Assembly: GCF_023715325.1 (NCBI RefSeq)
Contig: NZ_JAMBNX010000001.1
Location: 310,001 to 374,000, forward strand
DNA length: 64,000 bases
DNA from: Agromyces mediolanus
Lineage (GTDB): Bacteria > Actinomycetota > Actinomycetes > Actinomycetales > Microbacteriaceae
Reading direction: 5' to 3'
Below are positions 19,229 through 29,614 of the stretch, one piece after another. The translations under genes were made by a program, and so were the position numbers. The first letter of the stretch is position 1, and the number at the start of each line of letters is the position of its first letter. Below the pieces are notes generated by a model. The model saw nothing but the letters and a program-made list of their open reading frames with translations. It was not told the origin of the DNA and searched no databases.

Positions 19229-19318
19229 GCGACAACTCAGGAACAGTCCGATCGGCGTCCCCGGAAACCCGGTGATCTGCGGATGCCTCGCCGCTCATAA
19301 TCGCCACATGTTCCTGAG
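19229..19318. repeat. intergenic inverted-repeat element, copy 1 (reverse orientation)
   Basis: A 90-base element bounded by inverted ends, CTCAGGAACA on one side and TGTTCCTGAG on the other. The 13-base arms at 19233-19245 and 19309-19321 are perfect complements. Read in reverse it matches a second copy at 26671-26759, including the 16-base end GTTCCTGAGTTGTCGC and the start CTCAGGAACAT. It lies between asd and the histidine kinase gene. Confidence 0.8.
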
Positions 19319-19365
19319 TTGCGGGGTGGCGGGCAGCGCGGGCCGGGGGTGATCGCCGGCCGGGC

Positions 19366-19402
19366 GGATGCGCACTCGTGCGCGCATCCGGGACGCTAGG
19401 CT
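19366..19402 (+). promoter_or_regulatory. palindrome and -10 box of the histidine kinase gene
   Basis: A near-perfect dyad (GGATGCGCAC and GCGCGCATCC, 19366-19389) is followed by TAGGCT (19397-19402), six bases before ATG 19409. The mRNA would be leaderless, and the dyad covers the -35 region, a position suited to a repressor or activator. Confidence 0.5.
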
Positions 19403-19408
19403 CTGAGC

Positions 19409-21045
<1,637 letters not shown>

Positions 21046-21049
<4 letters not shown>

Positions 21050-22191
21050 CGATCGACCTGTACACCGTCCAGCTCGCGACCAGCACGGTGACGATCATCG
21101 CGGGGCTGATGTTCATCCTCGACACCGTGCTGCGCCGCCCCGACACGGCCGGCCGGCTGTGGGCCGTGTCGTTCATGGGCGGGATGCTGACCTCGATCTC
21201 GTACGCCGTATGGATCCTCGTGCCGGGCGCCTGGTGGGCGGTCGCCGTCGGCAACGGGGCGATGGTGCTCACCGCCGGGCTGCTCTGGTGCGGCGCCCGG
21301 GCCTTCAACGCACGCAGCGACCTGCTCTGGGTGCCGCTCGTCGTGGCGACCGGCGCCGGCGTCGCGGTGCTCGCCGAGGGGCCGGACGGCGGCGACTGGG
21401 CGGGGGCGCCGTTGCTGTTCCTCGCCCTCGCGGTGTTCTCCGGGCTGGGTGCGGCCGAGTCGCTCCGCCGGCCGATGCGGAGCCACTGGGCGGCGCGCGG
21501 CCTCACCGTCTCCTTCATCGTCGTCGCACTCTTCTACGCGTTCCGCACGGCCGCCTATTTCGCGCTCGGCACGGAGGCGCCGCTGTTCCGCACCTTCTTC
21601 GGCAGCGAGGCCGCGGCGTTCGTCATGATGACGCTCATCATCGTGATGACGGTGAGCCTCGTCATCATCCGTTCCGATCGCGTGGGCGACACGGGCGGCA
21701 CGGGCGGTTCGCACTGGTCCGAGGGCGAGGTGCTGGCCCCGACGGCGCTCCGGCGCGTGGTCGAGGACCAGCTCGAGCGGGCGAACTTCCACGACGAGCA
21801 GCTCGTCTTCCTCCGGGTCGGCCTCGACGAGGTCGAGTCGATCTACACCGCCTTCGGCCGATCCGCGGGGGCCGCCCTCGCCGGACGCTTCACCGCGGCG
21901 GTCCGCCGGTACGCCCCGCCGACCGCCGCCATCGGCACCTTCGACGGCAGCGGCGAGCTGCTCGTGGTCGCGCCGTTCCCGCGGATGGCCGACGCCCGTC
22001 GCGCGGCGATCGCGCTGCAGGCGGGCATCGGCGAGCAGACCATGGTCGAGGCGGACGGCCTGCGGCTCTCCGCGAGCATCGGGATGGCCGGCAGCGACGC
22101 CGTGGGCTACGACTTCGACCGGCTGCTCGCGGCCTCGGGGGAAGCCGCGGAGCGAGCCCGCCAGTCGGGCGGCGACGCGATCGCCGACTAG
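21046..22191 (+). CDS. membrane protein with degenerate GGDEF domain
   Basis: A 381-residue protein with six predicted membrane helices (about residues 8-215) and a C-terminal domain shaped like a diguanylate cyclase. Recognisable are RANFHDEQLVFLRVGLDEVE, FGRSAGAALAGRF and LRLSASIGMAG. The active-site loop, GGDEF in working enzymes, reads GSGEL here, so cyclase activity is unlikely; it may bind nucleotide or act as a signalling scaffold. The start codon overlaps the histidine kinase stop, showing coupled translation. Its stop overlaps the convergent lipoprotein stop. Confidence 0.82.
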
Positions 22192-22850
22192 GGCGTCGGC
22201 GCGGGGGACGGGTCGGCGGCCGCCGCGTCGTCCCCGGCGATCGCGATCACGAGCGTGTCCACCGCGGTCTGCTTCGCATAGTCGCTCGCGGTCGGCGTCG
22301 ACTGCAGCAGCAGCTCGTAGCGCATCGAGAGCTCGACGCTCGCGGCCTGCGGGTCGAGCGGTGGCAGGGTGAAGGTCTGGCTGTACGTGTAGGGGTCGAG
22401 CACCAGGTAGCCCGGCGCGACGGTCGCCTGGTCGACGATCGGGTCGAAGCCCGGCAGCTCGCTGCCGTCGGCCGCGCGCACCACCGGCGTCGCCGTCACG
22501 CGCGACAGGTACACCTTCTGCCCGTCGGACGGCGTCACGGTGGAGCGCAGCGAGAAGGTGAGCGGCTTCTGCGCGGCGACGGTCCAGCGGTCCATCGACA
22601 GCGTCGACCAGTAGTCGGCGGTCAGCGTGATCGCGCCGACCTCCATCGTGCGCGTGGCCGACCCCGAGGCGAGGTCGTTCTGGATCGCAGCCGGCGGGGT
22701 GCTCGTCGCGGGCGGGGTCGAGGCCGGGGCATCCGTCGGGTCGAGCCAGGGCGGGGCCTGACACCCTGCCGTGACCAGGGCCGCGGCGGTGATCGCGACG
22801 ACGGCGGCCGCCCGCCGTGCTCGGCCGAATTCGCGCGCGGTCGATCGCAT
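22188..22850 (-). CDS. lipoprotein of unknown function
   Basis: A 220-residue predicted lipoprotein. The signal ends at the lipobox VTAGC (Cys30), followed by a Pro/Thr-rich linker (residues 32-55). A beta-rich extracellular domain has the segments TLTADYWSTLSMDRW and LSMRYELLLQ, and the tail is Ala/Asp/Pro-rich. No enzyme motif. It starts at ATG 22850 and is divergent from the glycosyltransferase with a shared 153-base control region, so it is probably an envelope partner of polysaccharide production. Confidence 0.75.
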   Translation of the reverse strand: MRSTAREFGRARRAAAVVAITAAALVTAGCQAPPWLDPTDAPASTPPATSTPPAAIQNDLASGSATRTMEVGAITLTADYWSTLSMDRWTVAAQKPLTFSLRSTVTPSDGQKVYLSRVTATPVVRAADGSELPGFDPIVDQATVAPGYLVLDPYTYSQTFTLPPLDPQAASVELSMRYELLLQSTPTASDYAKQTAVDTLVIAIAGDDAAAADPSPAPTP

Positions 22851-22869
22851 CCGTCCCCCAGAGTCCCGA

Positions 22870-22888
22870 ATCTTGAGCAGATCTTGAG
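22870..22888. promoter_or_regulatory. 11-bp-spaced direct repeat, likely response-regulator box
   Basis: ATCTTGAG occurs twice (22870-22877 and 22881-22888), spaced 11 bases start to start, one helical turn as preferred by OmpR/PhoB-type dimers. It sits between the divergent lipoprotein and glycosyltransferase genes, near an OmpR-type regulator gene. A TATCGC -10-like box follows on the glycosyltransferase side at about 22896. Confidence 0.5.
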
Positions 22889-23003
22889 GCGACGCTATCG
22901 CATCGCGAGGGTGCTCCTGCGGTCGGCCCGCCAGACTCAGTGGTGTTGGAGCGGGGACGCTGCATCCGATGAATACCCACGAAGTCGAACGAAAGGCCAC
23001 GTC

Positions 23004-24491
23004 ATGACCGACACCGCACTCCACCGGCCCACCCCCGGGGCCGATGCCGCGGTCTCGGCGACCCGAGCGCGGCCGCTGCACACCGACATACCCGAAGTCG
23101 CTCCGCAGTTCGATGACTTCGCCGCCGTCGTCGACACCATCACGGTGTCACGGGCGAGCATCGGCTGCATCGTCCCCGCCTACAACGAGGAGGAGTCGAT
23201 CGGGCAGGTGCTCGAGTCGCTCCTCGGGCAGACCCGACTGCCCGACGTCATCCACGTCGTGGTGAACAACTCGACCGACCGCACGGTCGAGCACGCGGCC
23301 GCCTACGCCGGCCTGCACCTCCGGGAGGACGACGGCGTGGAGCAGTTCACCGAGGTGTTCGTCCACGACATCGGCGAGAACCCCGACAAGAAGGTCGGCG
23401 CGCTGAACTACGGCTACTCGCTCGTCGAGGGCATGGACTTCATGCTCGGCGTCGACGGCGACACGGTCGCCGACGCGCAGGCCGTCGAGTTCCTCGAGGC
23501 CGAGATCGCCTCGGACAGCCGCATCGGCGGCATCTCGGCGATCTACTCGATCGACGACCGCCCATTCACGGGGGTCGTCGCCCCGTTCCTCATCGCCGGC
23601 CAGCGCGCCCAGTTCGCCGCCTTCAACATGCAGAACATGCTGCGCGGCCGCAACATGGCGGTGCTCGGCGGCCAGTACTCGATCTTCTCCACCAAGGCCC
23701 TCCGCGACGCGATGACCGCGAACCGCCAGGTCACCCCCTGGGTGAAGGACAGCGAGGTCGAGGACTCGCTGCTCTCGCTGCAGATCAAGAGCGCCGGCTA
23801 CCTCACGAAGATCTCGGCCCGCGCCCGCGCCGACGTCGGCGGCATGACGACGCTCCGCTCGCTCGACGCGCAGCAGGTGAAGTGGAACTACGGCGCCATC
23901 GAGCTGATGTGGCCCGGCCAGCGCGGCGACACGAAGGGGCAGCCGTTCCACCCGAATCTGCGCCTGCGCTGGCTCGAGAACCTCTCGATGGCGACGAACG
24001 CGGTCACGCGCATCCTGTTCCTGGTGCTGCTCGCCGGCTCGCTGTCGATCAACGCCTTCGTGTTCAGCCCGATCTGGCTGATCCCGCCGGTCGTCGCGAT
24101 CCTGCTGAACGTGCGCATCGCGCTCTCGATGAAGCACCGCACCGCGAAGGACATCCTGTTCGCGGCGCTCCTCGTGCCCGCCGAGGTCTACATGTGGATC
24201 CGGCTCGGCCACTTCGCCCGCGCCTGGGTGAAGTTCGCCTCGCGCAAGCAGGTCGACAACTGGGCCGAGCAGGCGAAGGCCGAGCGCGGCGGCGGCCACG
24301 CCTACCTGACCCCGCTCCTCGTCGGGCTCGCGATCGTGGTCGCGATGGTCGCGATCTGGACGCAGCTCAGCCCCGTCGTGCAGTCCTCGATCCTCTGGAT
24401 CGGCTGGCCCGTGCTCGGCACGATCACCGTGCTGCAGACGCTCGGCATGTTCGGCAAGCTCGTGCGCCGCCAGCACCGCTACCGCGTCTGA
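23004..24491 (+). CDS. processive family 2 glycosyltransferase (cellulose/hyaluronan-synthase-like)
   Basis: A 495-residue membrane glycosyltransferase. The GT2 catalytic domain (about residues 50-300) has CIVPAYNEEESIGQVLESL, the NNSTDRT region, the DxD-type GVDGDTVAD, the acid-base SEVEDSLLS and QQVKWNYG, a variant of the processive QxxRW motif. Four to five membrane helices follow (about 325-485). There is no PilZ domain. Starts at ATG 23004 behind GAAAGG. The neighbouring GH6 glucanase and signalling genes recall the Streptomyces cslA/cslZ arrangement and suggest a beta-linked exopolysaccharide. The sugar is not identifiable from sequence. Confidence 0.88.
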   Translation: MTDTALHRPTPGADAAVSATRARPLHTDIPEVAPQFDDFAAVVDTITVSRASIGCIVPAYNEEESIGQVLESLLGQTRLPDVIHVVVNNSTDRTVEHAAAYAGLHLREDDGVEQFTEVFVHDIGENPDKKVGALNYGYSLVEGMDFMLGVDGDTVADAQAVEFLEAEIASDSRIGGISAIYSIDDRPFTGVVAPFLIAGQRAQFAAFNMQNMLRGRNMAVLGGQYSIFSTKALRDAMTANRQVTPWVKDSEVEDSLLSLQIKSAGYLTKISARARADVGGMTTLRSLDAQQVKWNYGAIELMWPGQRGDTKGQPFHPNLRLRWLENLSMATNAVTRILFLVLLAGSLSINAFVFSPIWLIPPVVAILLNVRIALSMKHRTAKDILFAALLVPAEVYMWIRLGHFARAWVKFASRKQVDNWAEQAKAERGGGHAYLTPLLVGLAIVVAMVAIWTQLSPVVQSSILWIGWPVLGTITVLQTLGMFGKLVRRQHRYRV

Positions 24492-24502
24492 GACCCGGAC
24501 GA

Positions 24503-24540
24503 CGAACGGCCCGCCAGGCTTCCGCCCGACGGGCCGTTCG
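24503..24540. terminator. bidirectional terminator between convergent genes
   Basis: A perfect 11-bp stem (CGAACGGCCCG and CGGGCCGTTCG) with a 16-base loop, 12 bases after the glycosyltransferase stop and 21 bases beyond the response regulator stop. Confidence 0.75.
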
Positions 24541-24560
24541 GCATTCCGGCGTCGGGCGCG

Positions 24561-25574
24561 TCAGTCCTCGGCGGTCATCCGGTAGCCGACCCCGCGGACC
24601 GTCTCGATCCAGTTCGGCTGCGTGGCGCTCTCGCCGAGTTTGCGCCGGAGGTTCGCGAGGTGCACCTCGATCGCGCGCTTGTCGGCGTCGCTCACGTAGT
24701 ACGAGGTGACGTAGCTCTCACCGCGGAGGGAGAGGGCGAGGTCGGCCTTGCTGCGCACTCGCCGTCCGGAGTCCATCAGCAGACGCAGCAGCTCGAACTC
24801 GCTGCGGGTGAGCTCGAGCTGGTCGCCGTGGAGGGAGGCGAGGTGCATCTCGGGCTGCAGCCGGAGACCGCGGTGCTCGTACCAGCCGTCCTGGCCGCCG
24901 CCGTCGCCGTCGCCGTCGCCGGCGCCGGCGAGCGGGGCCGGCGCGGTCGCAGGTTCCGGCACCGCAGCGGCCTCGGTCGCGGCGGGGCTCGGTGCGGACG
25001 CGGCGGATGCCTCCGCGGGGCTCGCTGCGGCATCCGCGCCCGGGGTCCGTGCCCGAACGCCCGTCGGCCCGCCGACGAGGGCGGGTGACAGCGCGGCCGT
25101 GCCGTTCGAGGCATCCGCGGTTCCGGTCCCGGTCGTCGCGGTCCCGGGGGGCCGGCCGGACTCCGTCGCCGCATCGGTGCCGCGCTCCCGCTCGCGGCGC
25201 CGCAGCATCGCATCGATGCGCGCCCGCAGCTCGCGGGGCCGGAACGGCTTCACGAGGTAGTCGTCGGCACCGGACTGCAGGCCGATGAGCGTGTCGGCCT
25301 CCTCGCCGAGCGCCGTCAGCATGATCAGGTACGTGCCGCTGAACTCGCGGATGCGGCGGGCCGCCTCGAAGCCGTCGATACCGGGCATGCTCACGTCGAG
25401 CGTCGTCACGATCGGTTCGTAGCGGCGGACGAGCTCGATGCCGTCGAGCCCGTTGCCCGCGCTGTGCGTCTCGAATCCGCCCTGTTCGAGCACTTCCACG
25501 AGCAGCTGCCGGATGTCGAGGTCGTCCTCGATGATCACCGCGATGCGCTCGCCGTTCGTCTGATTCGCCGTCAT
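24561..25574 (-). CDS. OmpR/PhoB-type response regulator with unusually long linker
   Basis: A 337-residue regulator. The receiver domain (about 8-125) has IIEDDLDIRQLL, phospho-acceptor Asp60 in TLDVSMPGIDG, the switch Thr in LTALGEE and the Lys of DDYLVKPFRP. The winged-helix output domain (about 240-335) shows LTRSEFELLRLLMDSGRRV and RAIEVHLANLRRKLGE. They are joined by a linker of about 105 residues rich in Ala, Pro, Gly and Thr, far longer than the usual 10-20. It probably partners the histidine kinase at 19409-21049 and binds the direct repeat at 22870-22888. Confidence 0.93.
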   Translation of the reverse strand: MTANQTNGERIAVIIEDDLDIRQLLVEVLEQGGFETHSAGNGLDGIELVRRYEPIVTTLDVSMPGIDGFEAARRIREFSGTYLIMLTALGEEADTLIGLQSGADDYLVKPFRPRELRARIDAMLRRRERERGTDAATESGRPPGTATTGTGTADASNGTAALSPALVGGPTGVRARTPGADAAASPAEASAASAPSPAATEAAAVPEPATAPAPLAGAGDGDGDGGGQDGWYEHRGLRLQPEMHLASLHGDQLELTRSEFELLRLLMDSGRRVRSKADLALSLRGESYVTSYYVSDADKRAIEVHLANLRRKLGESATQPNWIETVRGVGYRMTAED

Positions 25575-25628
25575 TTCCCCGATCTTCCTTCGTCGCGGGC
25601 GTCCCGTCGCCCGCGGTCGTGCGTCTCG

Positions 25629-26603
25629 TCAACCGCCCCCGGTGAGGGCGATCGCCGCTTCCGGCCACCACTGTCCGGCGGGCGGGCCGCCGTTGCACGT
25701 GCCGTCGCTCTCGCCGGGCGGCTTGATCCAGAGCACCGCGTCGACGACCTCGTCGTCGATCGGCCCCGGATCCTCGCCGACGGTGCGCCCGGGCACGTTG
25801 CACCACGAGGCATCCGCGGGCGGGCCCGATCCGTTGCGGGAGACGTCGATCACCGCGTGGCCGCCGCCGAGCGCCGCGGCGACGCGGCGCGCGTAGTCGC
25901 GCTCCTCGCTCGTGGTGCGCGTGTTCGAGACGTTCGTCGCGAAGCCGCGCACCCGCTCGACGCCGGCGGCGCGCAGCAGCTCGGCCATGCGCTCGGCCGG
26001 GAGCCAGGCGGAGTGACCGCCGTCGAGGTAGATGGTGGCCGTGCCGGGCAGCCGCGCGGCGGCATCGCGCACGAGCGTGGGCCGGGCCGCGGCATCGGGG
26101 CACGCCTCGGCGAGCGCGAGGGCGTCCGGCTCGAGGATGACGACGGCCGGACGCTCGCCGATGGCGGCCGCGATCTCATCGACCCAGGCGAGGTAGGGCG
26201 CGCGGGGGAGGCCGCCGGAGCTCTGTCCGCCGCAGTCGCGGTCGGGGATGCCGTACACGACGAGGACGGGCAGTGCGGCGTCGGCCGCGGCATCGTCGAG
26301 CACGGCGTCGACCGCGGGGCCGACCTCGCCGGCGGGCAGGCGCTCGGGGACGAGCCAGACGGCGGTGGGTCGCGCGGCGAGCTGGGCCGCGGCGTCACGT
26401 TCGGCGGGGTCGGCCGCGGTGCCGGCGGCGGTGGCCGCCGAGGAGTCGGGTGAGCGGTAGAGCGACCGGCCCGCGAAGGGGGTGGTGGCGGGCGCGGCGG
26501 GAGCGCACGCGGCGAGCAGGGCGAGCAGGGCGATCGTGCCGCTCGCGACCACGACGCGGCGGGTGGCGGCGCGCGAACGCTCACCAGCTCCCGATGCCGT
26601 CAT
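25629..26603 (-). CDS. glycoside hydrolase family 6 glucanase, lipoprotein
   Basis: A 324-residue secreted GH6 (endoglucanase/cellobiohydrolase) that would cut beta-1,4-glucan by inversion. It has a lipobox LLAAC (Cys33), then the family motifs VYGIPDRDCGG, VILEPDALA (acid Asp), YLDGGHSAW, FATNVSNT, SRNGSGP and WIKPPGESDGTC. ATG 26603 is favoured over ATG 26612, because GGAAGG is nine bases before it but touches the first. No cellulose-binding module is present, so a role in trimming the cell's own polysaccharide is more likely than digestion of plant cellulose. Confidence 0.92.
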   Translation of the reverse strand: MTASGAGERSRAATRRVVVASGTIALLALLAACAPAAPATTPFAGRSLYRSPDSSAATAAGTAADPAERDAAAQLAARPTAVWLVPERLPAGEVGPAVDAVLDDAAADAALPVLVVYGIPDRDCGGQSSGGLPRAPYLAWVDEIAAAIGERPAVVILEPDALALAEACPDAAARPTLVRDAAARLPGTATIYLDGGHSAWLPAERMAELLRAAGVERVRGFATNVSNTRTTSEERDYARRVAAALGGGHAVIDVSRNGSGPPADASWCNVPGRTVGEDPGPIDDEVVDAVLWIKPPGESDGTCNGGPPAGQWWPEAAIALTGGG

Positions 26604-26670
26604 CGCTCGCATCCTTCCCCCGTTCCGGTCAGTCTATGGCCCTCCGTTTCCCGCGCCGCCGCCGCGGCTT

Positions 26671-26759
26671 CTCAGGAACATCCGGCGGGTATGGCGGCCG
26701 ACCCCGATCGCGGGGCGCGGATCGGCGGGGATGTCGGCGGAGCGTTCCTGAGTTGTCGC
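26671..26759. repeat. intergenic inverted-repeat element, copy 2
   Basis: An 89-base element from CTCAGGAACAT to GTTCCTGAGTTGTCGC with complementary ends. In this orientation it shares GGCG, TATG and GCGGC blocks at equal offsets with the reverse complement of the 19229-19318 element. It lies upstream of both the GH6 gene and the ABC transporter operon. Confidence 0.8.
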
Positions 26760-26782
26760 CGCGAGCGCGAAGTAACTGGATT

Positions 26783-26802
26783 GGTTCTTTCTGGATAGAA
26801 CC
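26783..26802. promoter_or_regulatory. palindrome in the ABC-operon promoter (operator candidate)
   Basis: GGTTCT-N8-AGAACC lies about 100 bases before the binding-protein gene, in a locally AT-rich promoter stretch. The half TTCTGGATAG is echoed 17 bases on as TTCTGATAG, overlapping a -10-like TAGTTT. The ROK regulator of the same operon is the natural candidate to bind it. Confidence 0.5.
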
Positions 26803-26899
26803 TTTTCTGATAGTTTCATTTCCGGTAACGCTCGCACCGAGATCCTGCGCGACGTCGCTGTTCTTCCCACGCAATGAAGCCAGAGAGGAAACACGAACG

Positions 26900-28561
26900 A
26901 TGATTCGAACCACGCGCCGCCTGGCGCTCGCGCTCGCCGCGGGTGCCTCCGTCCTCGCCCTCGGGCTGTCCGGATGCTCACCGTCGGGCGGCACTTCCGG
27001 CGACGACCCGATCCTGCGGGTCTGGGCCGGAAGCGCCACCCCGATCAACAACAACTTCAACCCGTTCGCCGTCGACACCGCCGTGCACGCGACCTTCGGC
27101 GCCATCTACGAGCCGCTGTTCTTCTTCAACCAGCTCTCCGCCGACCCGCCCACGGGCATGATCGGCGACAGCTACGAGTTCAGCGACGACGGCAAGACCC
27201 TCACCGTGAAGATCAAGCCCGACCTCAAGTGGAACGACGGCGAAGCCCTCACCGCCGAGGACGTCGCCTTCACCTTCGGCTACGGCTCGAACGTCAGCGA
27301 GCAGTTCGTCTCCGCCGAGGCGACCGACGACACCACCGTCGTGCTCACGTACACCGAGCCGCAGTTCACGAGCGCCTCGCTCACCCTCGGCTCGACGTGG
27401 ATCATCCCGAAGCACGTCTGGGAGAAGATCGACGACTTCATGGCGGAGACGAACCCCGAGCCCGTCGGCTCCGGCCCCTACAAGCTGAAGAACTTCACCG
27501 AGGCCGCCTACACCGTCGAGGCGAACGAGCTGTTCCGCGACGGCGCACCCGCCGTGTCGCAGGTGCAGTACCTCGGTCTCGACTCGAACCAGTCCGCGCA
27601 GGACCTGCTCACGACGGGCAAGATCGACTGGGTCGGCCAGTTCATCGCGAACCCGGACGCGGTCACCGGCTCCGGCAAGATCGCCACGCTGAACCTGCAG
27701 CAGGACCCGACGACCATCACGACGTGCGCGAACGCCGAGCTCGGCTGCACGGGACCCCAGACCGACCCCGCCGTGCGCCAGGCGATCGACGTCGCGATCA
27801 ACCGCTCGACGATCCGCGAGAAGGCCTTCGCCGGCCTCGCCGCCGAGTCCTCGCCGTCGTTCATGCTGCTGCCGCGCGACGAGCAGTGGCTGAGCGATCC
27901 CGCCCTCACGACGAGCCCGCAGGACCCGGACGTCGCCAAGGCGCAGCAGATCCTCGAAGCGGCCGGCTACTCGAAGCAGTCCGACGGCTTCTACGGCAAG
28001 GACGGCGCGTCGTTCGAGATCGACCTGTTCTCGCCCGACGGCTGGACGGACTACAACGACGCGGCGAAGCTCATCTCCGAGCAGGCCGCCGAGGCCGGCA
28101 TCCGCATCAACGCGCGGACCGTGTCGGATGCCGAGTACTGGACGCCGATCCAGTCGGGCGACTTCCAGATGACCCTCTACGGGCTCACCCAGAGCCTCGT
28201 CGCCGACCCGTACTCGAACTACCACGAGTACTTCGCCGGCACCTCGACCGTGAAGGTCGGCGAGACCCCGCTCGTCGGGCAGAACTACTCGCGCTACTCG
28301 AACCCGACGGTCGACGCCGCCGTGCTCGCGGCCGGGGCCACGGAGGACGTGCCCACGAAGCAGGCCGCCTACGCGACCATCCAGGCGGAGATCGCCCGCG
28401 ACCTGCCGTACATCCCGGTCGTGCTGAACGCCTCGCAGTCGTTCTTCAACACCGCGAAGTTCAGCGGATGGCCCTCGGAGAACGACCTCTACGCGGCGCC
28501 GCTGCCCTACCTCTCGGTGGCGAACGCGGTCGTGCTCACGCACCTGAAGCCGGCCGAGTAA
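26900..28561 (+). CDS. ABC transporter substrate-binding lipoprotein (SBP_bac_5 type)
   Basis: A 553-residue extracellular binding protein. Lipobox LSGC (Cys26), then the family 5 fold: FNPFAVDTAVHATFGAIYEP, the DGKTLTVKIKPDLKWNDGEA signature, VGSGPYKLKNF, DPAVRQAIDVAINRSTI and RDLPYIPVVLN near the end. Family 5 proteins bind oligopeptides or, in several bacteria, cello- and chito-oligosaccharides. The GH4, ROK and sugar-kinase genes of this operon favour a sugar ligand. It starts at ATG 26900 behind GAGAGGAAA. Confidence 0.92.
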   Translation: MIRTTRRLALALAAGASVLALGLSGCSPSGGTSGDDPILRVWAGSATPINNNFNPFAVDTAVHATFGAIYEPLFFFNQLSADPPTGMIGDSYEFSDDGKTLTVKIKPDLKWNDGEALTAEDVAFTFGYGSNVSEQFVSAEATDDTTVVLTYTEPQFTSASLTLGSTWIIPKHVWEKIDDFMAETNPEPVGSGPYKLKNFTEAAYTVEANELFRDGAPAVSQVQYLGLDSNQSAQDLLTTGKIDWVGQFIANPDAVTGSGKIATLNLQQDPTTITTCANAELGCTGPQTDPAVRQAIDVAINRSTIREKAFAGLAAESSPSFMLLPRDEQWLSDPALTTSPQDPDVAKAQQILEAAGYSKQSDGFYGKDGASFEIDLFSPDGWTDYNDAAKLISEQAAEAGIRINARTVSDAEYWTPIQSGDFQMTLYGLTQSLVADPYSNYHEYFAGTSTVKVGETPLVGQNYSRYSNPTVDAAVLAAGATEDVPTKQAAYATIQAEIARDLPYIPVVLNASQSFFNTAKFSGWPSENDLYAAPLPYLSVANAVVLTHLKPAE

Positions 28562-28609
28562 GCCCATGGTCCCGATGAGACGACACCCCCTCCGACGGGC
28601 GGTGCGAGG

Positions 28610-29614
28610 ATGAGCTTCTACCTCCGACGGGTCGCCTTCTACCTGGTGACCTTCTGGGCGGCGATCTCGCTCAACTTCCTGCTGCCCCGGCTCCTCCCCG
28701 GCGACCCCGCGGCGATCATGCTCGGCAAGCTGCGCCGCGCGAACGCCGGCCGGCCGCTCTCCGAGGAGACGGTGCAGGCGATCACCGCGATCCTCGGTGC
28801 CGAGAGGGGCACGAGTCTCTGGGACCAGTACCTGGCGTACTGGGGCCGGCTGCTTCAGGGAGACCTCGGCGTCTCCTCGACGAGGTACCCGGCCCCGGTC
28901 GCCGACCTCATCTCCGCGGCACTGCCGTGGACGATCATCCTGGTCGGCACCGCGACCGTCATCTCCTTCGTGCTCGGCATCGTCGTCGGGGCCTGGGTGG
29001 GCTGGCGGCGCGGTACCTGGCTCGACCACCTCGTGCCCGTCACGACGGTGTTCCAGTCGATCCCCTACTTCTGGCTCGCGCTCGTGCTCGTCGCGGTGTT
29101 CTCCGTGCAGCTCGGGATCTTCCCGATCGTCGGCGGTTACGACGTCTTCGAGTTCCCGGGCGGTCCGGAGTGGAGCTGGGCCTTCGTCGGCAGCGCGATC
29201 TGGCATGCGATCCTGCCCGCCACGACGATCGTGCTCTCCTCGATCGGCGGGTGGCTGCTCGGCATGCGCAACATGATGGTGTCGACGATGTCGGAGGACT
29301 TCATCGTCACCGCCGAGGCGAAGGGGCTCACGCCGCGCCGCATCCGCACGAAGTACGCCTCGCGCAACGCCTCGATCCCGAGCCTCGCGGGCTTCGGCAT
29401 CGCCCTCGGCTTCGTGGTGGCCGGCTCGATCGTGATGGAGCAGGTCTTCAGCTATCCCGGCATCGGCAAGCTCATGATCCAGGCCGTGCAGGGGCTCGAC
29501 TACGCGCTCATGCAGGGCGTGTTCCTCGTCATCACGCTGACGGTGCTCGCGGCGAACTTCATCATGGACCTCATCTACGGCTTCATCGACCCGAGAGTGC
29601 GGCACAATGGCTGA
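28610..29614 (+). CDS. ABC transporter permease, DppB type
   Basis: A 334-residue inner-membrane permease with six helices. The N-terminal helix has LPRLLPGDPAA, a hallmark of DppB/OppB proteins. The coupling EAA loop reads TAEAKGLTPRRIRTKYASRNA, and the C-terminus is AANFIMDLIYGFIDPRVR. It overlaps the second permease by eight bases, so the pair is co-translated. It forms the transmembrane channel with the next gene product. Confidence 0.94.
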   Translation: MSFYLRRVAFYLVTFWAAISLNFLLPRLLPGDPAAIMLGKLRRANAGRPLSEETVQAITAILGAERGTSLWDQYLAYWGRLLQGDLGVSSTRYPAPVADLISAALPWTIILVGTATVISFVLGIVVGAWVGWRRGTWLDHLVPVTTVFQSIPYFWLALVLVAVFSVQLGIFPIVGGYDVFEFPGGPEWSWAFVGSAIWHAILPATTIVLSSIGGWLLGMRNMMVSTMSEDFIVTAEAKGLTPRRIRTKYASRNASIPSLAGFGIALGFVVAGSIVMEQVFSYPGIGKLMIQAVQGLDYALMQGVFLVITLTVLAANFIMDLIYGFIDPRVRHNG

